A stretch of 64,000 bases of DNA, taken from assembly GCA_963750015.1 (NCBI GenBank), contig CAVVPU010000143.1:32452-96451 (forward strand), given 5' to 3'. A program made the translations under genes and the position numbers. Origin of the DNA: CAVVNC01 sp963750015 (lineage in GTDB: Bacteria; Desulfobacterota; Syntrophorhabdia; Syntrophorhabdales; WCHB1-27). How positions within the stretch are numbered: the stretch's first letter is position 1; the number at the start of each line of letters is the position of its first letter. Below are positions 18,400 to 27,692 of the stretch, piece by piece. Below the pieces are notes generated by a model. It saw nothing but the letters and a program-made list of their open reading frames with translations, was not told the DNA's origin and did no database searches.

Positions 18400-20367
18400 G
18401 TGCTAAAAGGCTACACCGCAGAGGAACTTAAGAAGCAACTCAACTCAGTGCAGTACGAGGCAGTAACGACGACGGAGGGACCGGTCCTCGTGATCGCAGG
18501 GGCCGGAAGCGGCAAGACGAGGGTTATTGAGTATCGTTCTCTTTATCTCGTGCAGAAAGGGATCGACCCCGAATCGATTCTTCTGCTCACCTTCACCCGC
18601 AGAAGCGCCCAGGAGATGATCCAGCGGGCCTCCAGGAACGACCCGAGGTGCGACAAGATCGACGGGGGTACCTTTCACTCCTTCGCGAGCAAGGTGCTCC
18701 GCCGCTACAGCAAGACCTTCGGTTTTTCGGGAGCCTTCACCATATATGACGAAGGAGACGCAGAGGAAGCGATCAGGCGCTGCTGCAACAAGATGGGCTA
18801 CGACCAGGACAAGGAGTTCCCGAAGAAGAACGAGCTTAAGACGGTCTTCAGCGTCTGCGTCAACAAGAACATGAGCATCGACGACGCAGTCCAGAGGATA
18901 TACAGCGACTACGACGACTGGACAGGCGAGATAAAGACCGTCCAGAAGGAATATACGGACTACAAGCGAAGGAACAACTGCCTGGACTACGACGATCTTC
19001 TCGTCTATTTGAAGCTCGCCCTCGACAACGGAGAGGTGAGAGACAAGATTTCTTCCCGATACCGCTATATCATGGTCGACGAATTTCAGGACACGAACGG
19101 CGTCCAAGCCGACATCGTGGAACTTCTTGCGAGGAAGAACGGCAATATCATGGCAGTCGGGGACGACGCCCAGAGCATCTACGGATTCAGGGGCGCGAAC
19201 CACCTCAATATCCTCAAATTTCCCGAAAGGTTCCCCGGTTGCAAGGTGATCAAGCTGGAAGAGAACTACAGGTCGACTCAGCCCATACTCGACGTCGGCA
19301 ACGCGGTCCTCACGAACATGAAGCACAAATTCGAAAAAAGACTCGTCTCCGGCATGGGGCTTACTGGCGAGAAGCCGGCTCTCCGCCAATTCGACGATAT
19401 CTACGACGAGGCCACGTGGGTCGGCCAGAAAGTGCAGAGCCTTCGGGTTATGAACTTCCCTATGCGGGAGGTCGCGGTGCTCTTCCGCACCGCCTTTACG
19501 TCCATGCCGCTTCAATCGGAGCTCATCAAGAGGGGGATACGGTTCAGGCTCTTTGGCGGCCGCAAGTTCTACGAGACCGCCCATGTCCGCGACGTCATCT
19601 CCTATTTGCGGATTATCGCGAACCCGGCAGACGAGCTTGCCTGGCACCGGGTACTGCTTCTGCTTCCCGGCATAGGGACAAAGACAGTCGAAAGACTGCT
19701 GGAGCTGATATCGTCCCAGGACAGCCTCGCAGGGGTTATCGATACGGCGGTGAGCCCTTTTTGCTCAGGTCAGAAGCACTCGGACGTGCTCTCGTCATTC
19801 AGGACCCTCCTGCGGTCGCTCGCCGATCCGTCTATGACGCCAGCCAACCAGTTGGATAAGGCGATCGCCCACTACGACCCCATAATGAAATTGAAGTACA
19901 AGAAGGATGCGTCGAGGGCAAAGGAGCTTTCCATGCTCAGGGGCATGGCACAGCGGTACAAGACCCTCAAGGAGTTTCTCGCGGACGTGTCCGTCGATCC
20001 GGACAAGGAAGGGCCGGACGATTCAGAGTACGTGACGCTCTCGACGGTCCATTCGGCAAAGGGGCTCGAATGGGGCCGGGTATTTTTGATCGGCCTGGTG
20101 GATGGAGTATTCCCTTCGAGCCGGTCGCTCATCAACGATGATGCCTCCGACGTAGAGGAAGAACAGCGCCTCTTTTATGTGGCCGTGACGAGGGCTAAGG
20201 AGGAACTCCACTTAAGCCTTTACAACAAAGGGGGCTCTGAGAAAACACCCGGGAGGATCTGCAGGTTTCTGGCGGCAAGGAACGTGAAAGAAACCGTCGA
20301 GGAGCGCAGTCCGGCAGCGGCCCCGAGACGGCCACCGGTGAATCAATCGAAATATTGGCGACGATAG
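18400..20367 (+). CDS. ATP-dependent DNA helicase, UvrD/Rep family
   Basis: 655 residues of a superfamily 1A 3'-5' helicase with all motifs: Walker A GAGSGKT (34-40), LTFTRRSAQEM (Ia), Walker B VDEFQDT, GDDAQSIYGFRGAN (III), EENYRST (IV), TVHSAKGLEW (V) and FYVAVTRAKEEL (VI). Its length matches UvrD/PcrA/Rep, and it works in DNA repair or replication-fork processing. The start is GTG at 18400 behind GGAGAG. The C-terminus (after about residue 625) is short and basic, without the long UvrD tail. It stands alone; the FKBP gene follows after about 150 bases. I cannot tell UvrD from Rep or PcrA with confidence. Confidence 0.93.
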   Translation: MLKGYTAEELKKQLNSVQYEAVTTTEGPVLVIAGAGSGKTRVIEYRSLYLVQKGIDPESILLLTFTRRSAQEMIQRASRNDPRCDKIDGGTFHSFASKVLRRYSKTFGFSGAFTIYDEGDAEEAIRRCCNKMGYDQDKEFPKKNELKTVFSVCVNKNMSIDDAVQRIYSDYDDWTGEIKTVQKEYTDYKRRNNCLDYDDLLVYLKLALDNGEVRDKISSRYRYIMVDEFQDTNGVQADIVELLARKNGNIMAVGDDAQSIYGFRGANHLNILKFPERFPGCKVIKLEENYRSTQPILDVGNAVLTNMKHKFEKRLVSGMGLTGEKPALRQFDDIYDEATWVGQKVQSLRVMNFPMREVAVLFRTAFTSMPLQSELIKRGIRFRLFGGRKFYETAHVRDVISYLRIIANPADELAWHRVLLLLPGIGTKTVERLLELISSQDSLAGVIDTAVSPFCSGQKHSDVLSSFRTLLRSLADPSMTPANQLDKAIAHYDPIMKLKYKKDASRAKELSMLRGMAQRYKTLKEFLADVSVDPDKEGPDDSEYVTLSTVHSAKGLEWGRVFLIGLVDGVFPSSRSLINDDASDVEEEQRLFYVAVTRAKEELHLSLYNKGGSEKTPGRICRFLAARNVKETVEERSPAAAPRRPPVNQSKYWRR

Positions 20368-20513
20368 AGAGAAGCCGCCAAGCCGATCCCGGACGGGGTC
20401 ATGTCGGGTCGGAAAGGTTGTTCTTAACTTACTCTTCATAAATTCCTGATTGGACATTAACAGTCGCAGCGTAGCCTTTGGCTCTAAATCCAAAAAAGCA
20501 AGGGAGAAGCGTT

Positions 20514-21293
20514 ATGAAATACCTGACAATGGGATGGCTCATCATGTTCCTGGCGGCAACCGTCTGCGCGGCACAAGAGCCCGTCCTTAAGACGGAGAAG
20601 GATAAAGTGAGTTACATCATAGGCAGGAGCATCGGCAGGGATCTAAAAGGACAGGGGATCGACGTGGATGCCGATATTTTACTCAAAGGCCTCAAGAACG
20701 CATTGGCAGGGGCGCAGCCGGCCATTACAGACCAAGATGCACAGGAGACGATGAAAGTCTTCGGACAGGAGATGACCGCTAAGAAGCAGGCCGAAACGAA
20801 AAAATCGGCCGAGGTGAACAAAAAGCAGGAAGTGGCATTTCTCGCGGAAAACGAAAAAATGGAAGGCGTCAAGACCCTATCTTCCGGCGTGCAGTATAAG
20901 GTCCTGAAAGAAGGCACCGGAGAGTCGCCGACCCTTTATGATAAGGTGACAGTCAACTATCGGGGCACGCTCCTCGACGGGACGGAGTTTGACAGCTCCT
21001 ATAAGCGGAACCAGCCCGCTACCTTCCCGGTGAACGGGGTGATTCGCGGCTGGACCGAGGCCCTGCAGATGATGAAACCCGGATCGAAGTGGCAACTCTT
21101 TATACCGGCGAAGCTTGCCTACGGAGAGGCAGGGGCAGGAGACCATATCCCGCCGAATGCCATGCTCATCTTCGACGTGGAGCTTCTCTCCGTGAACCGG
21201 TCCTCCTCCGGTGGGCTGGGCGGATCGGGGGGGCCCGATAAGCCTGCACCGAAGGAGAACGGCAAACATGCGAGCCAGTCGACGGCCGAGTAA
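20514..21293 (+). CDS. FKBP-type peptidyl-prolyl cis-trans isomerase, exported
   Basis: 259 residues from ATG at 20514 (AGGGAG just upstream); this start gives a clean signal peptide, MKYLTMGWLIMFLAATVCAA. The N-terminal helical domain (KVSYIIGRSIGRDLKGQGID) matches the dimerisation domain of FkpA/Mip proteins. The FKBP domain follows, with VTVNYRGTLLDGTEFDSSY, VIRGWTEALQMMKPGSKWQL and IPPNAMLIFDVELL. It folds periplasmic or outer-membrane proteins by isomerising X-Pro bonds. The C-terminus adds a low-complexity Gly/Ser/Pro/Lys tail after the FKBP fold. An in-frame start at 20478 would remove the leader from its terminal position and is unlikely. Probably monocistronic. Confidence 0.92.
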   Translation: MKYLTMGWLIMFLAATVCAAQEPVLKTEKDKVSYIIGRSIGRDLKGQGIDVDADILLKGLKNALAGAQPAITDQDAQETMKVFGQEMTAKKQAETKKSAEVNKKQEVAFLAENEKMEGVKTLSSGVQYKVLKEGTGESPTLYDKVTVNYRGTLLDGTEFDSSYKRNQPATFPVNGVIRGWTEALQMMKPGSKWQLFIPAKLAYGEAGAGDHIPPNAMLIFDVELLSVNRSSSGGLGGSGGPDKPAPKENGKHASQSTAE

Positions 21294-21468
21294 CGGGCCG
21301 GGGGCACAGAGACGTCCCCAAGAGCATCCGGCCTGTTTCATGTTTATTGCTTGCTGAGCCTGTCCCTCTTCACGGGAGTACTGAAAGGCCATGTTGAGTC
21401 TCTTTTTGAGAGGGGCGACGGCCAGAACCTGCCTCAAAAGTCAGGGTCTGGCAATAGAACCGAAAGAA

Positions 21469-22155
21469 TTACTTTCCCAATCTTCTCCTTATTGTTGCAA
21501 GGCCGACAAGTCCGGGGCCGAGAAGCAGGAAGGCGGCCGGCAGCGGTAGAGACGAAGCTTTGGTATACGTATAGTCAATCGTAACGGTGCCATTTACCGA
21601 AGCATCGCCACCAACGGCAAGAGCGCCCGGGTTAAAGGTCGCTGACGAAGTGAGAGGTTTTAAGGCAGCCTGGAAGCCTATAGAACCGGTGCCCTCGTAC
21701 TGAGCCCAGGTCACCGATGCGATGTCGATTGTCTGGGTCTGGTTTGTGGTGGGTCCGGAGAAGGTCGAAATAGCAAAGAGCGGGGGTGTGACAGTCCCGT
21801 TTATCAGGCCGGTTGAGGCTGAGGCGGTCACGACAATACCCCCCGGGCCATTGAGAGAAAAGGGCGCGGTTGACTGAGCATTCGTGAAGCTTTGGGCTGA
21901 AGTGGTGAGATTAACCATCAGTACTCTAGGCGTAATATCGGTGACGAGTATCAGCGAAACATCGGTCAACGTTCCGAGAGCCGGATTGAAACTGTTCAGT
22001 GACAGGTTATATGGAGTACTTGACCCATCAAATGAAAAGGTCTCACTAGAGGTTGCGATTGCTGCGCGAGCAACTCCCGTGCCGGCCGTCAGGGCCGTAC
22101 TTACCAGTACCGCCAAGACAAGGCTTTTCAAGATCGCTTTCTTAAAGAATACCAT
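21469..22155 (-). CDS. PEP-CTERM-like sorted surface protein
   Basis: 228 residues from ATG at 22155, chosen because GGGAGGAGG lies just upstream and the leader VFFKKAILKSLVLAVLVSTA then begins the protein. The mature part is Ser/Thr/Asn-rich and beta-like with no known enzyme motif. The C-terminus has the sorting-tail pattern: LPLPAAFLLLGPGLVGLA, a hydrophobic helix, then a basic end (RRRLGK). This is the VPLPA-type variant of PEP-CTERM, recognised by an exosortase and exported to the cell surface or extracellular matrix. No exosortase or polysaccharide gene is in the window. Many Asn-X-Ser/Thr sequons are present. Confidence 0.8.
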   Translation of the reverse strand: MVFFKKAILKSLVLAVLVSTALTAGTGVARAAIATSSETFSFDGSSTPYNLSLNSFNPALGTLTDVSLILVTDITPRVLMVNLTTSAQSFTNAQSTAPFSLNGPGGIVVTASASTGLINGTVTPPLFAISTFSGPTTNQTQTIDIASVTWAQYEGTGSIGFQAALKPLTSSATFNPGALAVGGDASVNGTVTIDYTYTKASSLPLPAAFLLLGPGLVGLATIRRRLGK

Positions 22156-22523
22156 GTTGCCTCCTCCCGAGTCGGCATGTACCAAACTACATAGCTATGC
22201 TTTATCTCAGAAAGTTAGACGCCTTAAGAAACCACGGTCACACCCGCACCCCTTCGGCCGCATGTGCGAAGACAGCTTGGTTCTGCTAACTTTCAGGACA
22301 AAACGATGTTACGATGATATTACAAAATTGTTGCACTCTCGTGAAGGTTTGATGAAACATTTGTTAAAATCGCTTTCATTAGCGAAGATATGGCGAGAGA
22401 TGCGAAAGAACTCGTGGGGGCGGGGGGGTTGAAACGACACATTTTCCCGAAGATATCTCTAAAAGCTCTTTACTGTCCGGATTATTTTCCCGGACCGACT
22501 GAACGCTCGTGTATGAGCAGAAA
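22156..22523. other. Upstream region of the PEP-CTERM-like gene
   Basis: About 370 bases. An inverted repeat GAAAGTTAG/CTAACTTTC lies roughly 80 bases apart (about 22209-22217 and 22287-22295). The -24/-12 promoter that precedes many PEP-CTERM genes is not seen. No small gene is evident. Confidence 0.35.
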
Positions 22524-23333
22524 TTACATTCCGGCCTTCTGCAGCACCTCAGGCGGGATCTTGGCGCCCAGCTCCTGCGCTCTTCTCAGGTATTTTCCGG
22601 CTCGATCGATGTTTTCCTTCTCAAGATAGGACAGCCCGAGATAGTAATTGACCCGCCAGTCATTTTGCTTCGTGCGGTAACTCCGTTCGAGATAATCGAT
22701 GGATGTCCCGTAGTCCTTCATCTGGTAGTAAGTAAGACCCAACAGATACTGAGCGTCTGAAACCAACGGCGAATTCAGCTCGACGTAGAGCTTTTCTGCG
22801 TTCTTGAGCTGCTCGGACGCGGCCTTAAGATCTTTGGAGTATAGATACACGGTTCCGAGACCGTAGTAGCCTTCGGGATCGCGGGGGTATGTTTTTACCA
22901 AAATAAGGTATTCGGAGATGGCAGCGTCGTTCTTGCCCTGATAACGATAGGCGACGGCAAGGTTGATATGGGCAGCACGGTTCCCCGGCAAGACCCCGAT
23001 CGACCTTTTATACCAGTAGATCGCCTCATCCAATTTGCCGCCTTGGCGAAGCAGCCGCCCAAGGTTATCCATGGCGTCGCAGTAGTTCGCATCAAGGTTT
23101 ATTGCCTTTTGGTATTCCTTTATTGCCTCATCCGGCTTGCCCTCATTTTCCAGCGTATAGCCGTTGTTATAGGACTGCCTGGCTGCTTCATTCCCGGTGG
23201 GGCAGAGAATGGGGTATGTGAGGGCAGGCTTATTCCCTTTCCCGGCGGGTGACCCATCGGCCGCGATCACATGTCCGGCCGTACAAACGGTCAGGACGAT
23301 AATTGCGCCGATGAGGGATACCATGAGTTTCAT
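22524..23333 (-). CDS. TPR-repeat protein, exported
   Basis: 269 residues from ATG at 23333, with AAGGAG upstream; an ATG farther upstream at 23366 would bury the signal peptide. The leader MKLMVSLIGAIIVLTVCTAG ends near ADGSPA. At least five tetratricopeptide repeats follow, for example SYNNGYTLENEGKPDEAIKE, NLDANYCDAMDNLGRLLRQG and INLAVAYRYQGKNDAAISEY, ending with NYYLGLSYLEKENIDRAGKY. It is probably a periplasmic scaffold for protein contacts. The partner is not identifiable from the neighbours. Confidence 0.85.
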   Translation of the reverse strand: MKLMVSLIGAIIVLTVCTAGHVIAADGSPAGKGNKPALTYPILCPTGNEAARQSYNNGYTLENEGKPDEAIKEYQKAINLDANYCDAMDNLGRLLRQGGKLDEAIYWYKRSIGVLPGNRAAHINLAVAYRYQGKNDAAISEYLILVKTYPRDPEGYYGLGTVYLYSKDLKAASEQLKNAEKLYVELNSPLVSDAQYLLGLTYYQMKDYGTSIDYLERSYRTKQNDWRVNYYLGLSYLEKENIDRAGKYLRRAQELGAKIPPEVLQKAGM

Positions 23334-23644
23334 GACGTTAGCTCCTTCTTTAGACCACCCGGACATTCACGTCTGTTCGAACGCGCACTACCACTTTTAC
23401 CACAGGCGCGGGAAAAGAGAAACAGGATTGTATCAAGACAAGGTAGAAGCGTCTGTTCTTGACACTGGACAGGAAATACGCCTTGGTTGCAGTACGGGGT
23501 AGACCCGTGCCGGTTTCGTGGCAAAATGTGCCCCGGAAGGGAAGGTGAAGGCGTCGACTCAGGCCCAGATATGGCAATCAAACAGCGGGGCATCCGATCC
23601 GGGATGCCCCGCTGCCTTCACTTTTATCGATGAATATCCGGTTC
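23334..23644. other. Intergenic region with terminator
   Basis: About 310 bases between two leftward genes. It holds the strong hairpin at 23583-23614 and should carry the TPR gene promoter. A TACAAT at about 23430 (reverse strand) is a possible -10 box without a convincing -35. Confidence 0.4.
23583..23614 (-). terminator. Hairpin terminator of the 23645 MFS gene
   Basis: CAGCGGGGCATCC (23583-23595) pairs perfectly with GGATGCCCCGCTG (23602-23614), leaving a six-base loop. It lies 31 bases after the leftward MFS stop codon and is followed on that strand by TTTG. The stem is very strong and the U tract short. Confidence 0.7.
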
Positions 23645-24970
23645 CTATTGCTCCATTAGGCTTTTTCTAATGTCGCTCGTCACGCTTCTCGTGGCGGCAA
23701 GAAGGAGAAGGCCGGCTATTACCATGCTTGTCGCTGCAACGGAGATCAGGGAGTAGCGGATCGACAGCGGGCCGTAGGCAGGCTTCAGGAGATCGTTCAT
23801 TCCTCCGACGATGAAGGGTCCGAAGCCCAGACCGAAAAGGTTCCCTACCAGAAAGATGGAGGCTGCGCCGAAGGCCCGCATCCTCACCTTGACGACGGTC
23901 TGGACAAGGGCGAAAACGGGCCCGGACCGAAATCCCATCAAAGCGACCGAGATGACGAGATAGATCCAGGCGGTCGGCATGGGAGAAAGAAAAAAGCAGA
24001 GCAGGCTCGGACCGGCAAGTATGCACGCGAGCGCCGGGGTTATGGTTCTCCACTTGTCGCCCTTCCTGCCCAGCCACATCACCACGAAGCCACCGATGAG
24101 GGTCCCTACGATACCTGAGATCGATTTCACGGAACCTCCCCTGGTGGCAACCTGTATCATGGTCAGGTGATGGACACGGATCAGAAACGAGGGGAACCAG
24201 GAGGAAAACCCCTGGTCCGCGAGCCCTGTGAAACAGGCGCTGCTCACGAGGAGCATGTAGGTCTTGTTGGTGAGCAGGTAGTGAATGGTCTGACCCATGC
24301 TATAGAGCTTGGTGTCGACCTCCCGTCCGTCAACACTCCCACGGCGCGGCTCTTTAACCGTGAAGAAGAGAAGTCCGGCCAATATAAGACCTGGTATGCC
24401 GGCGAAGAGGAAGGCGCTGCGCCAGCCCCAGTAGGTGGTCGCGAAGCCGCCGATCATCAGCCCACCGTATATGCCGAGGTACGGCGGTATGGACAGCACC
24501 GCGGTCGCGATGGGCCGCTTGTCCTTGGGGAAGTAATCGGCGATGAGCGACTGGGAGGGGGCTGCGGCGGACGATTCCCCTATGCCTATGCCGATGCGGG
24601 TGAGAAGCAGCTGCATGACGGTACGGGCTGCGGCGCCGAGGCCGGTCATGAGGCTCCAGAAAGTGACCCCTATGGTGATTATGGCGACCCGGCTCTTACG
24701 GTCCGCAAGGCGTGCGATGGGCATCGCCAAAAGGGTGTAGATCGTGACGAATCCGAAACCCACCATCAGCCCTAGCAGGGTATCCGACAGATGGAACTCC
24801 CGCTTGATCGGCTCGAGGACCGCGTTCATGATGGTGCGGTCCGTAAAACTGCACGACATGATGAGCGTCAGCAGGATGAGGACATAGTAGGCCTTTGCCG
24901 TGCTTGCACCTTGCGGTTCCCCTTGCGGGGCAGGACCGCTTTTCCGTGGTGTTGTCTTCTGCTCTTCCAT
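23645..24970 (-). CDS. MFS transporter (spinster-like/sugar-acid type)
   Basis: 441 residues with 12 predicted membrane helices after a charged N-terminus. Helix 1 contains SFTDRTIMNAVLEPIKREF; the motif A region is PIARLADRKSRV, and helix 4 has RIGIGIGESSAAAPSQSLIA, all typical of the MFS group that includes spinster-like and hexuronate/aromatic transporters. GGAGG precedes the ATG. It lies next to the amidohydrolase gene on the same strand (about 40 bases apart), so it may carry the substrate or product of that enzyme. Substrate unknown. The C-terminal tail is short and charged. Confidence 0.88.
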   Translation of the reverse strand: MEEQKTTPRKSGPAPQGEPQGASTAKAYYVLILLTLIMSCSFTDRTIMNAVLEPIKREFHLSDTLLGLMVGFGFVTIYTLLAMPIARLADRKSRVAIITIGVTFWSLMTGLGAAARTVMQLLLTRIGIGIGESSAAAPSQSLIADYFPKDKRPIATAVLSIPPYLGIYGGLMIGGFATTYWGWRSAFLFAGIPGLILAGLLFFTVKEPRRGSVDGREVDTKLYSMGQTIHYLLTNKTYMLLVSSACFTGLADQGFSSWFPSFLIRVHHLTMIQVATRGGSVKSISGIVGTLIGGFVVMWLGRKGDKWRTITPALACILAGPSLLCFFLSPMPTAWIYLVISVALMGFRSGPVFALVQTVVKVRMRAFGAASIFLVGNLFGLGFGPFIVGGMNDLLKPAYGPLSIRYSLISVAATSMVIAGLLLLAATRSVTSDIRKSLMEQ

Positions 24971-25009
24971 CGAATTCCTCCAATTCTAATGAATACGCTA
25001 AACCTTAGG

Positions 25010-26023
25010 TCAAATGGAAAGGCGCAGAAGATTCAGCGCATTGCCCGAGAATATCTGTTGCTTTTCAGCCTCGGTGATATCCATCGCCGTAATGGCATTT
25101 ATAGTCTGGCGGTAACTTCTCAATCCGCCATAGTAGTCACCGAGCGGCATATCGACACCAAAGACTATATGGTCCGCTCCCCAGAAGTCATAAGCGAGCA
25201 TCAGGGCGGCGGTGTTCCCATGAATGGCGGTGTCGTTGTAGAACATTTTGTAGTATTCGACGGGAGTCTTGGTGAGGCTTTTCAGGAAGGTCCCGCCCCG
25301 TCTGTCCTGCGATCCGTAGTGTTGGTGGATCCTCTGCGCGTAGTAGGGCACCATGCCGCCGCAGTGGTGGGTGATGACCTTCAGGTTGGGGTATTTTTCG
25401 AGGATGCCGCTGAAGATGAGCCGCGTCATGGCGACCGTCGTCTCGTAGGGCCAGCCGAATATGCTCGCGATCATGTACTTTGACTTCTCCTCAGTTTTGT
25501 AGTCGGCAAAGTCGTCACCCCGCCACGGATGGATGTAGACCGGAAGGTTGTAGCGGTTCATCATCTCGTAGAGGGGCAGGAACTCTTCGGAGTCGAGGGG
25601 CTTTCCGTTGATGTTGCTATGCACGTATATGCCCTTGAAGCGCAAGTCGCTGATGGCCCTTTCCGCCTCTTTCACGGCAGCCTCGGGATTGTTCATGGGA
25701 AGCAGGGCTATGGCGGCGACGAACCTGTCCCGGTGTGTGCGGACGAGCTCTGCCATCTCGTCGTTCGCCATGCGGGCGAGGTCCACCGATCTTGTCGGAT
25801 CGGCGAAGGACTCGAGGGACGGCACGGGTCCGACAGTGAGCACCTGCACGACATCGGGATACTTGTCCATGATGCGGAACCGTTCGTCCATATCGAACAG
25901 GGGCCTGCACCCTCCCAGTATGCCATTGTAGAACCCGGGGAAATCCTTACGCAGCACCTCCGTGTACTTCGGCGGTGAGATGTGCGCGTAGGCGTCGACC
26001 TTCAGGGGATACGGCTTTTCCAT
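25010..26023 (-). CDS. Amidohydrolase-family (ACMSD-like) hydrolase or decarboxylase
   Basis: 337 residues with the TIM-barrel amidohydrolase fold of the 2-amino-3-carboxymuconate-semialdehyde decarboxylase group. Seen motifs are VDAYAHISPPKY (9-20), YIHPWRGDDF, the metal-binding VITHHCGGMVPYYAQRI and the final Asp in FGVDMPLG. In most members the first motif is HxH; here it is YAH (Y12, H14), so one metal ligand is changed. Related decarboxylases with altered first ligands exist, so activity is still plausible. It would decarboxylate or hydrolyse an aromatic or ring-cleavage acid. AAGGAGG precedes the ATG. It is flanked by two MFS genes on the same strand. Confidence 0.85.
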   Translation of the reverse strand: MEKPYPLKVDAYAHISPPKYTEVLRKDFPGFYNGILGGCRPLFDMDERFRIMDKYPDVVQVLTVGPVPSLESFADPTRSVDLARMANDEMAELVRTHRDRFVAAIALLPMNNPEAAVKEAERAISDLRFKGIYVHSNINGKPLDSEEFLPLYEMMNRYNLPVYIHPWRGDDFADYKTEEKSKYMIASIFGWPYETTVAMTRLIFSGILEKYPNLKVITHHCGGMVPYYAQRIHQHYGSQDRRGGTFLKSLTKTPVEYYKMFYNDTAIHGNTAALMLAYDFWGADHIVFGVDMPLGDYYGGLRSYRQTINAITAMDITEAEKQQIFSGNALNLLRLSI

Positions 26024-26101
26024 TGTTCTCCTCCTTGATTATCAAAATGACTGCTCGAACACTTGAGTACTTTAGAACCGCTGTCTCCGTTGGCCTCCTC
26101 G

Positions 26102-27457
26102 TCAGGCTCGCGATTCCGTCATCTCCTTCTCGACGGCCTCCAAGCCCTGCCCTTTTACGTTGATGCGGTAGAAGAGGACGAGGACCGCGCAGATGAGAGG
26201 CGGCACCGCGATCAGGCCGAACACCTGCTTGAAGGAATAGCCGAGCAACAGGACCAGGCCGCCGAAGACGGGGCCGAATACGGCGCCGCACCTCCCCGTG
26301 GTGAGGGCCCATCCCACTCCGGTCGACCTGACGGAGGTCGGGTAGACCTCTGCGGTTATCGCGTGCAATGCCGAGTTGCTACCGCTGAAGAAGACGCCTA
26401 CACCCGCCGCGAGCAGGTAGAGCGCCCAAGGGGACCCCGCGGCCAGACTGAAGAGCCACGCCACGAGGGCTGCGCCCAAGCAACCCACGATAAGGCCGGC
26501 TTTCCTGCCAAGGCGGTCGAGCAGAAAGCCCATGAAGACGGCGCCGAGGGCGGCCCCTGCGTTGGAGACCACCGTATAGCTGTAGCTCTTATAGAGGGAG
26601 AGGCCCGTTTTGGTGAGGAGCGTCGGCATCCAGGTCGTGAGAATGTAGCCGTTGAAGAGGGCGAGGAAGTAAGTGAGCCAGATGAGGATGGTCATGACGG
26701 CGAGCTTGGGCGTGAAGAGCTGCCTGACGCTCGCCTTTCGCTCGACCGGCAGGGTGAGGTTCTCCTCGGTCCATTCTATGGGGGCCACGTGGGCGGCCTT
26801 CTCCATCCTCCTCAGGACCTTGACGGCCTTGTCGTAACGGCCTTTCTGGACGAGAAAGCGGACCGATTCGGGGAGCAGGGCCCAGAGGAAGGGGATGAGG
26901 AGAACCGGCAGGAGGGCGAAGAAGAGCACGATGCGCCATCCATAAAGGGGGATGAAAAGCATCGAGCACAGCCCCACCGTGACCGGACCCATGGCAAAAC
27001 CGACGAACATGATGCCCACCATCCTCGCCCTGATCTTCGCCGGGGCGAACTCGGAGGCGATGGTGATAGTGAGCACGAGGACGCCGCCCATGCCCACGCC
27101 CGCAAAGAAGCGAAGGAGACAGAAGGTGTTGAAGTCGTGCACCCAGTAGAGCCCGCCGTTGAAGACGGAGAATATGGCCAGACAAAGGATGAGAGGTGTT
27201 TTTCTGCCGATGAGGTCGGCGAGCATGCCCATGCCTGCGGTGCCTATCATGAGCCCGACGAGGCCGCAGGTCTGGACCCAGCCGCCCACGACCGGGGTCA
27301 GGTGCCACTCTTTGAGCATATAGGGCATCACGTACGCCAGGAGCTGTCCATCGTAGCCGTCAAAGAGAAGGGACAGCGTTCCGAGAATCAGGAGGCTCCA
27401 ATGAAAGCGGTTGAGCTTCAGCCCGTCGCAAAATTCCGTTACATTAGGTTTCTGCAT
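26102..27457 (-). CDS. MFS transporter, AAHS-like aromatic acid symporter
   Basis: 451 residues with 12 membrane helices. Helix 1 has SLLFDGYDGQLLAYVMP, a variant of the D-G-x-D signature. Motif A is GMLADLIGRKTPLIL, and helix 4/5 has RFFAGVGMGGVLVLTITIAS followed by EFAPAKIRAR, all characteristic of the aromatic acid:H+ symporter family (PcaK, BenK, MhpT). It belongs with the amidohydrolase 79 bases downstream and the second MFS, forming a likely uptake and catabolism operon. The ribosome site before the ATG is weak. Substrate probably an aromatic acid, by family and context only. Confidence 0.88.
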   Translation of the reverse strand: MQKPNVTEFCDGLKLNRFHWSLLILGTLSLLFDGYDGQLLAYVMPYMLKEWHLTPVVGGWVQTCGLVGLMIGTAGMGMLADLIGRKTPLILCLAIFSVFNGGLYWVHDFNTFCLLRFFAGVGMGGVLVLTITIASEFAPAKIRARMVGIMFVGFAMGPVTVGLCSMLFIPLYGWRIVLFFALLPVLLIPFLWALLPESVRFLVQKGRYDKAVKVLRRMEKAAHVAPIEWTEENLTLPVERKASVRQLFTPKLAVMTILIWLTYFLALFNGYILTTWMPTLLTKTGLSLYKSYSYTVVSNAGAALGAVFMGFLLDRLGRKAGLIVGCLGAALVAWLFSLAAGSPWALYLLAAGVGVFFSGSNSALHAITAEVYPTSVRSTGVGWALTTGRCGAVFGPVFGGLVLLLGYSFKQVFGLIAVPPLICAVLVLFYRINVKGQGLEAVEKEMTESRA

Positions 27458-27692
27458 ATAGCGTTCACAAATATACCGAGACTCTGTCGACCGGCGTCAG
27501 TGCGCATTGTGCCAGGCTCCAGACCCCAATTTTGCCGCTGGGGATAGGGGGCCTATTCACTGTTCCCCACTGTCTGACGCCGTCCCAATCCTACACCCTC
27601 GCAGGAAGAGACGTCAAGACTAATTCCCGACGGTAATCAGAATAACCGGAGAGGGAAGGCTTTGAGGTGCGGCGAGGGACTAATGAGGAATC

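Noticed and set aside
18445..19647. 400-codon reverse frame inside the helicase gene
   Set aside because: Helicase motifs I-VI are all intact on the forward strand; the reverse frame has no motif or ribosome site.
26063..27547. 494-codon forward open frame antisense to the AAHS transporter
   Set aside because: No family match; composition (Asp/Glu/Gly/His) typical of GC-rich shadow frames, and the reverse strand encodes a convincing transporter.
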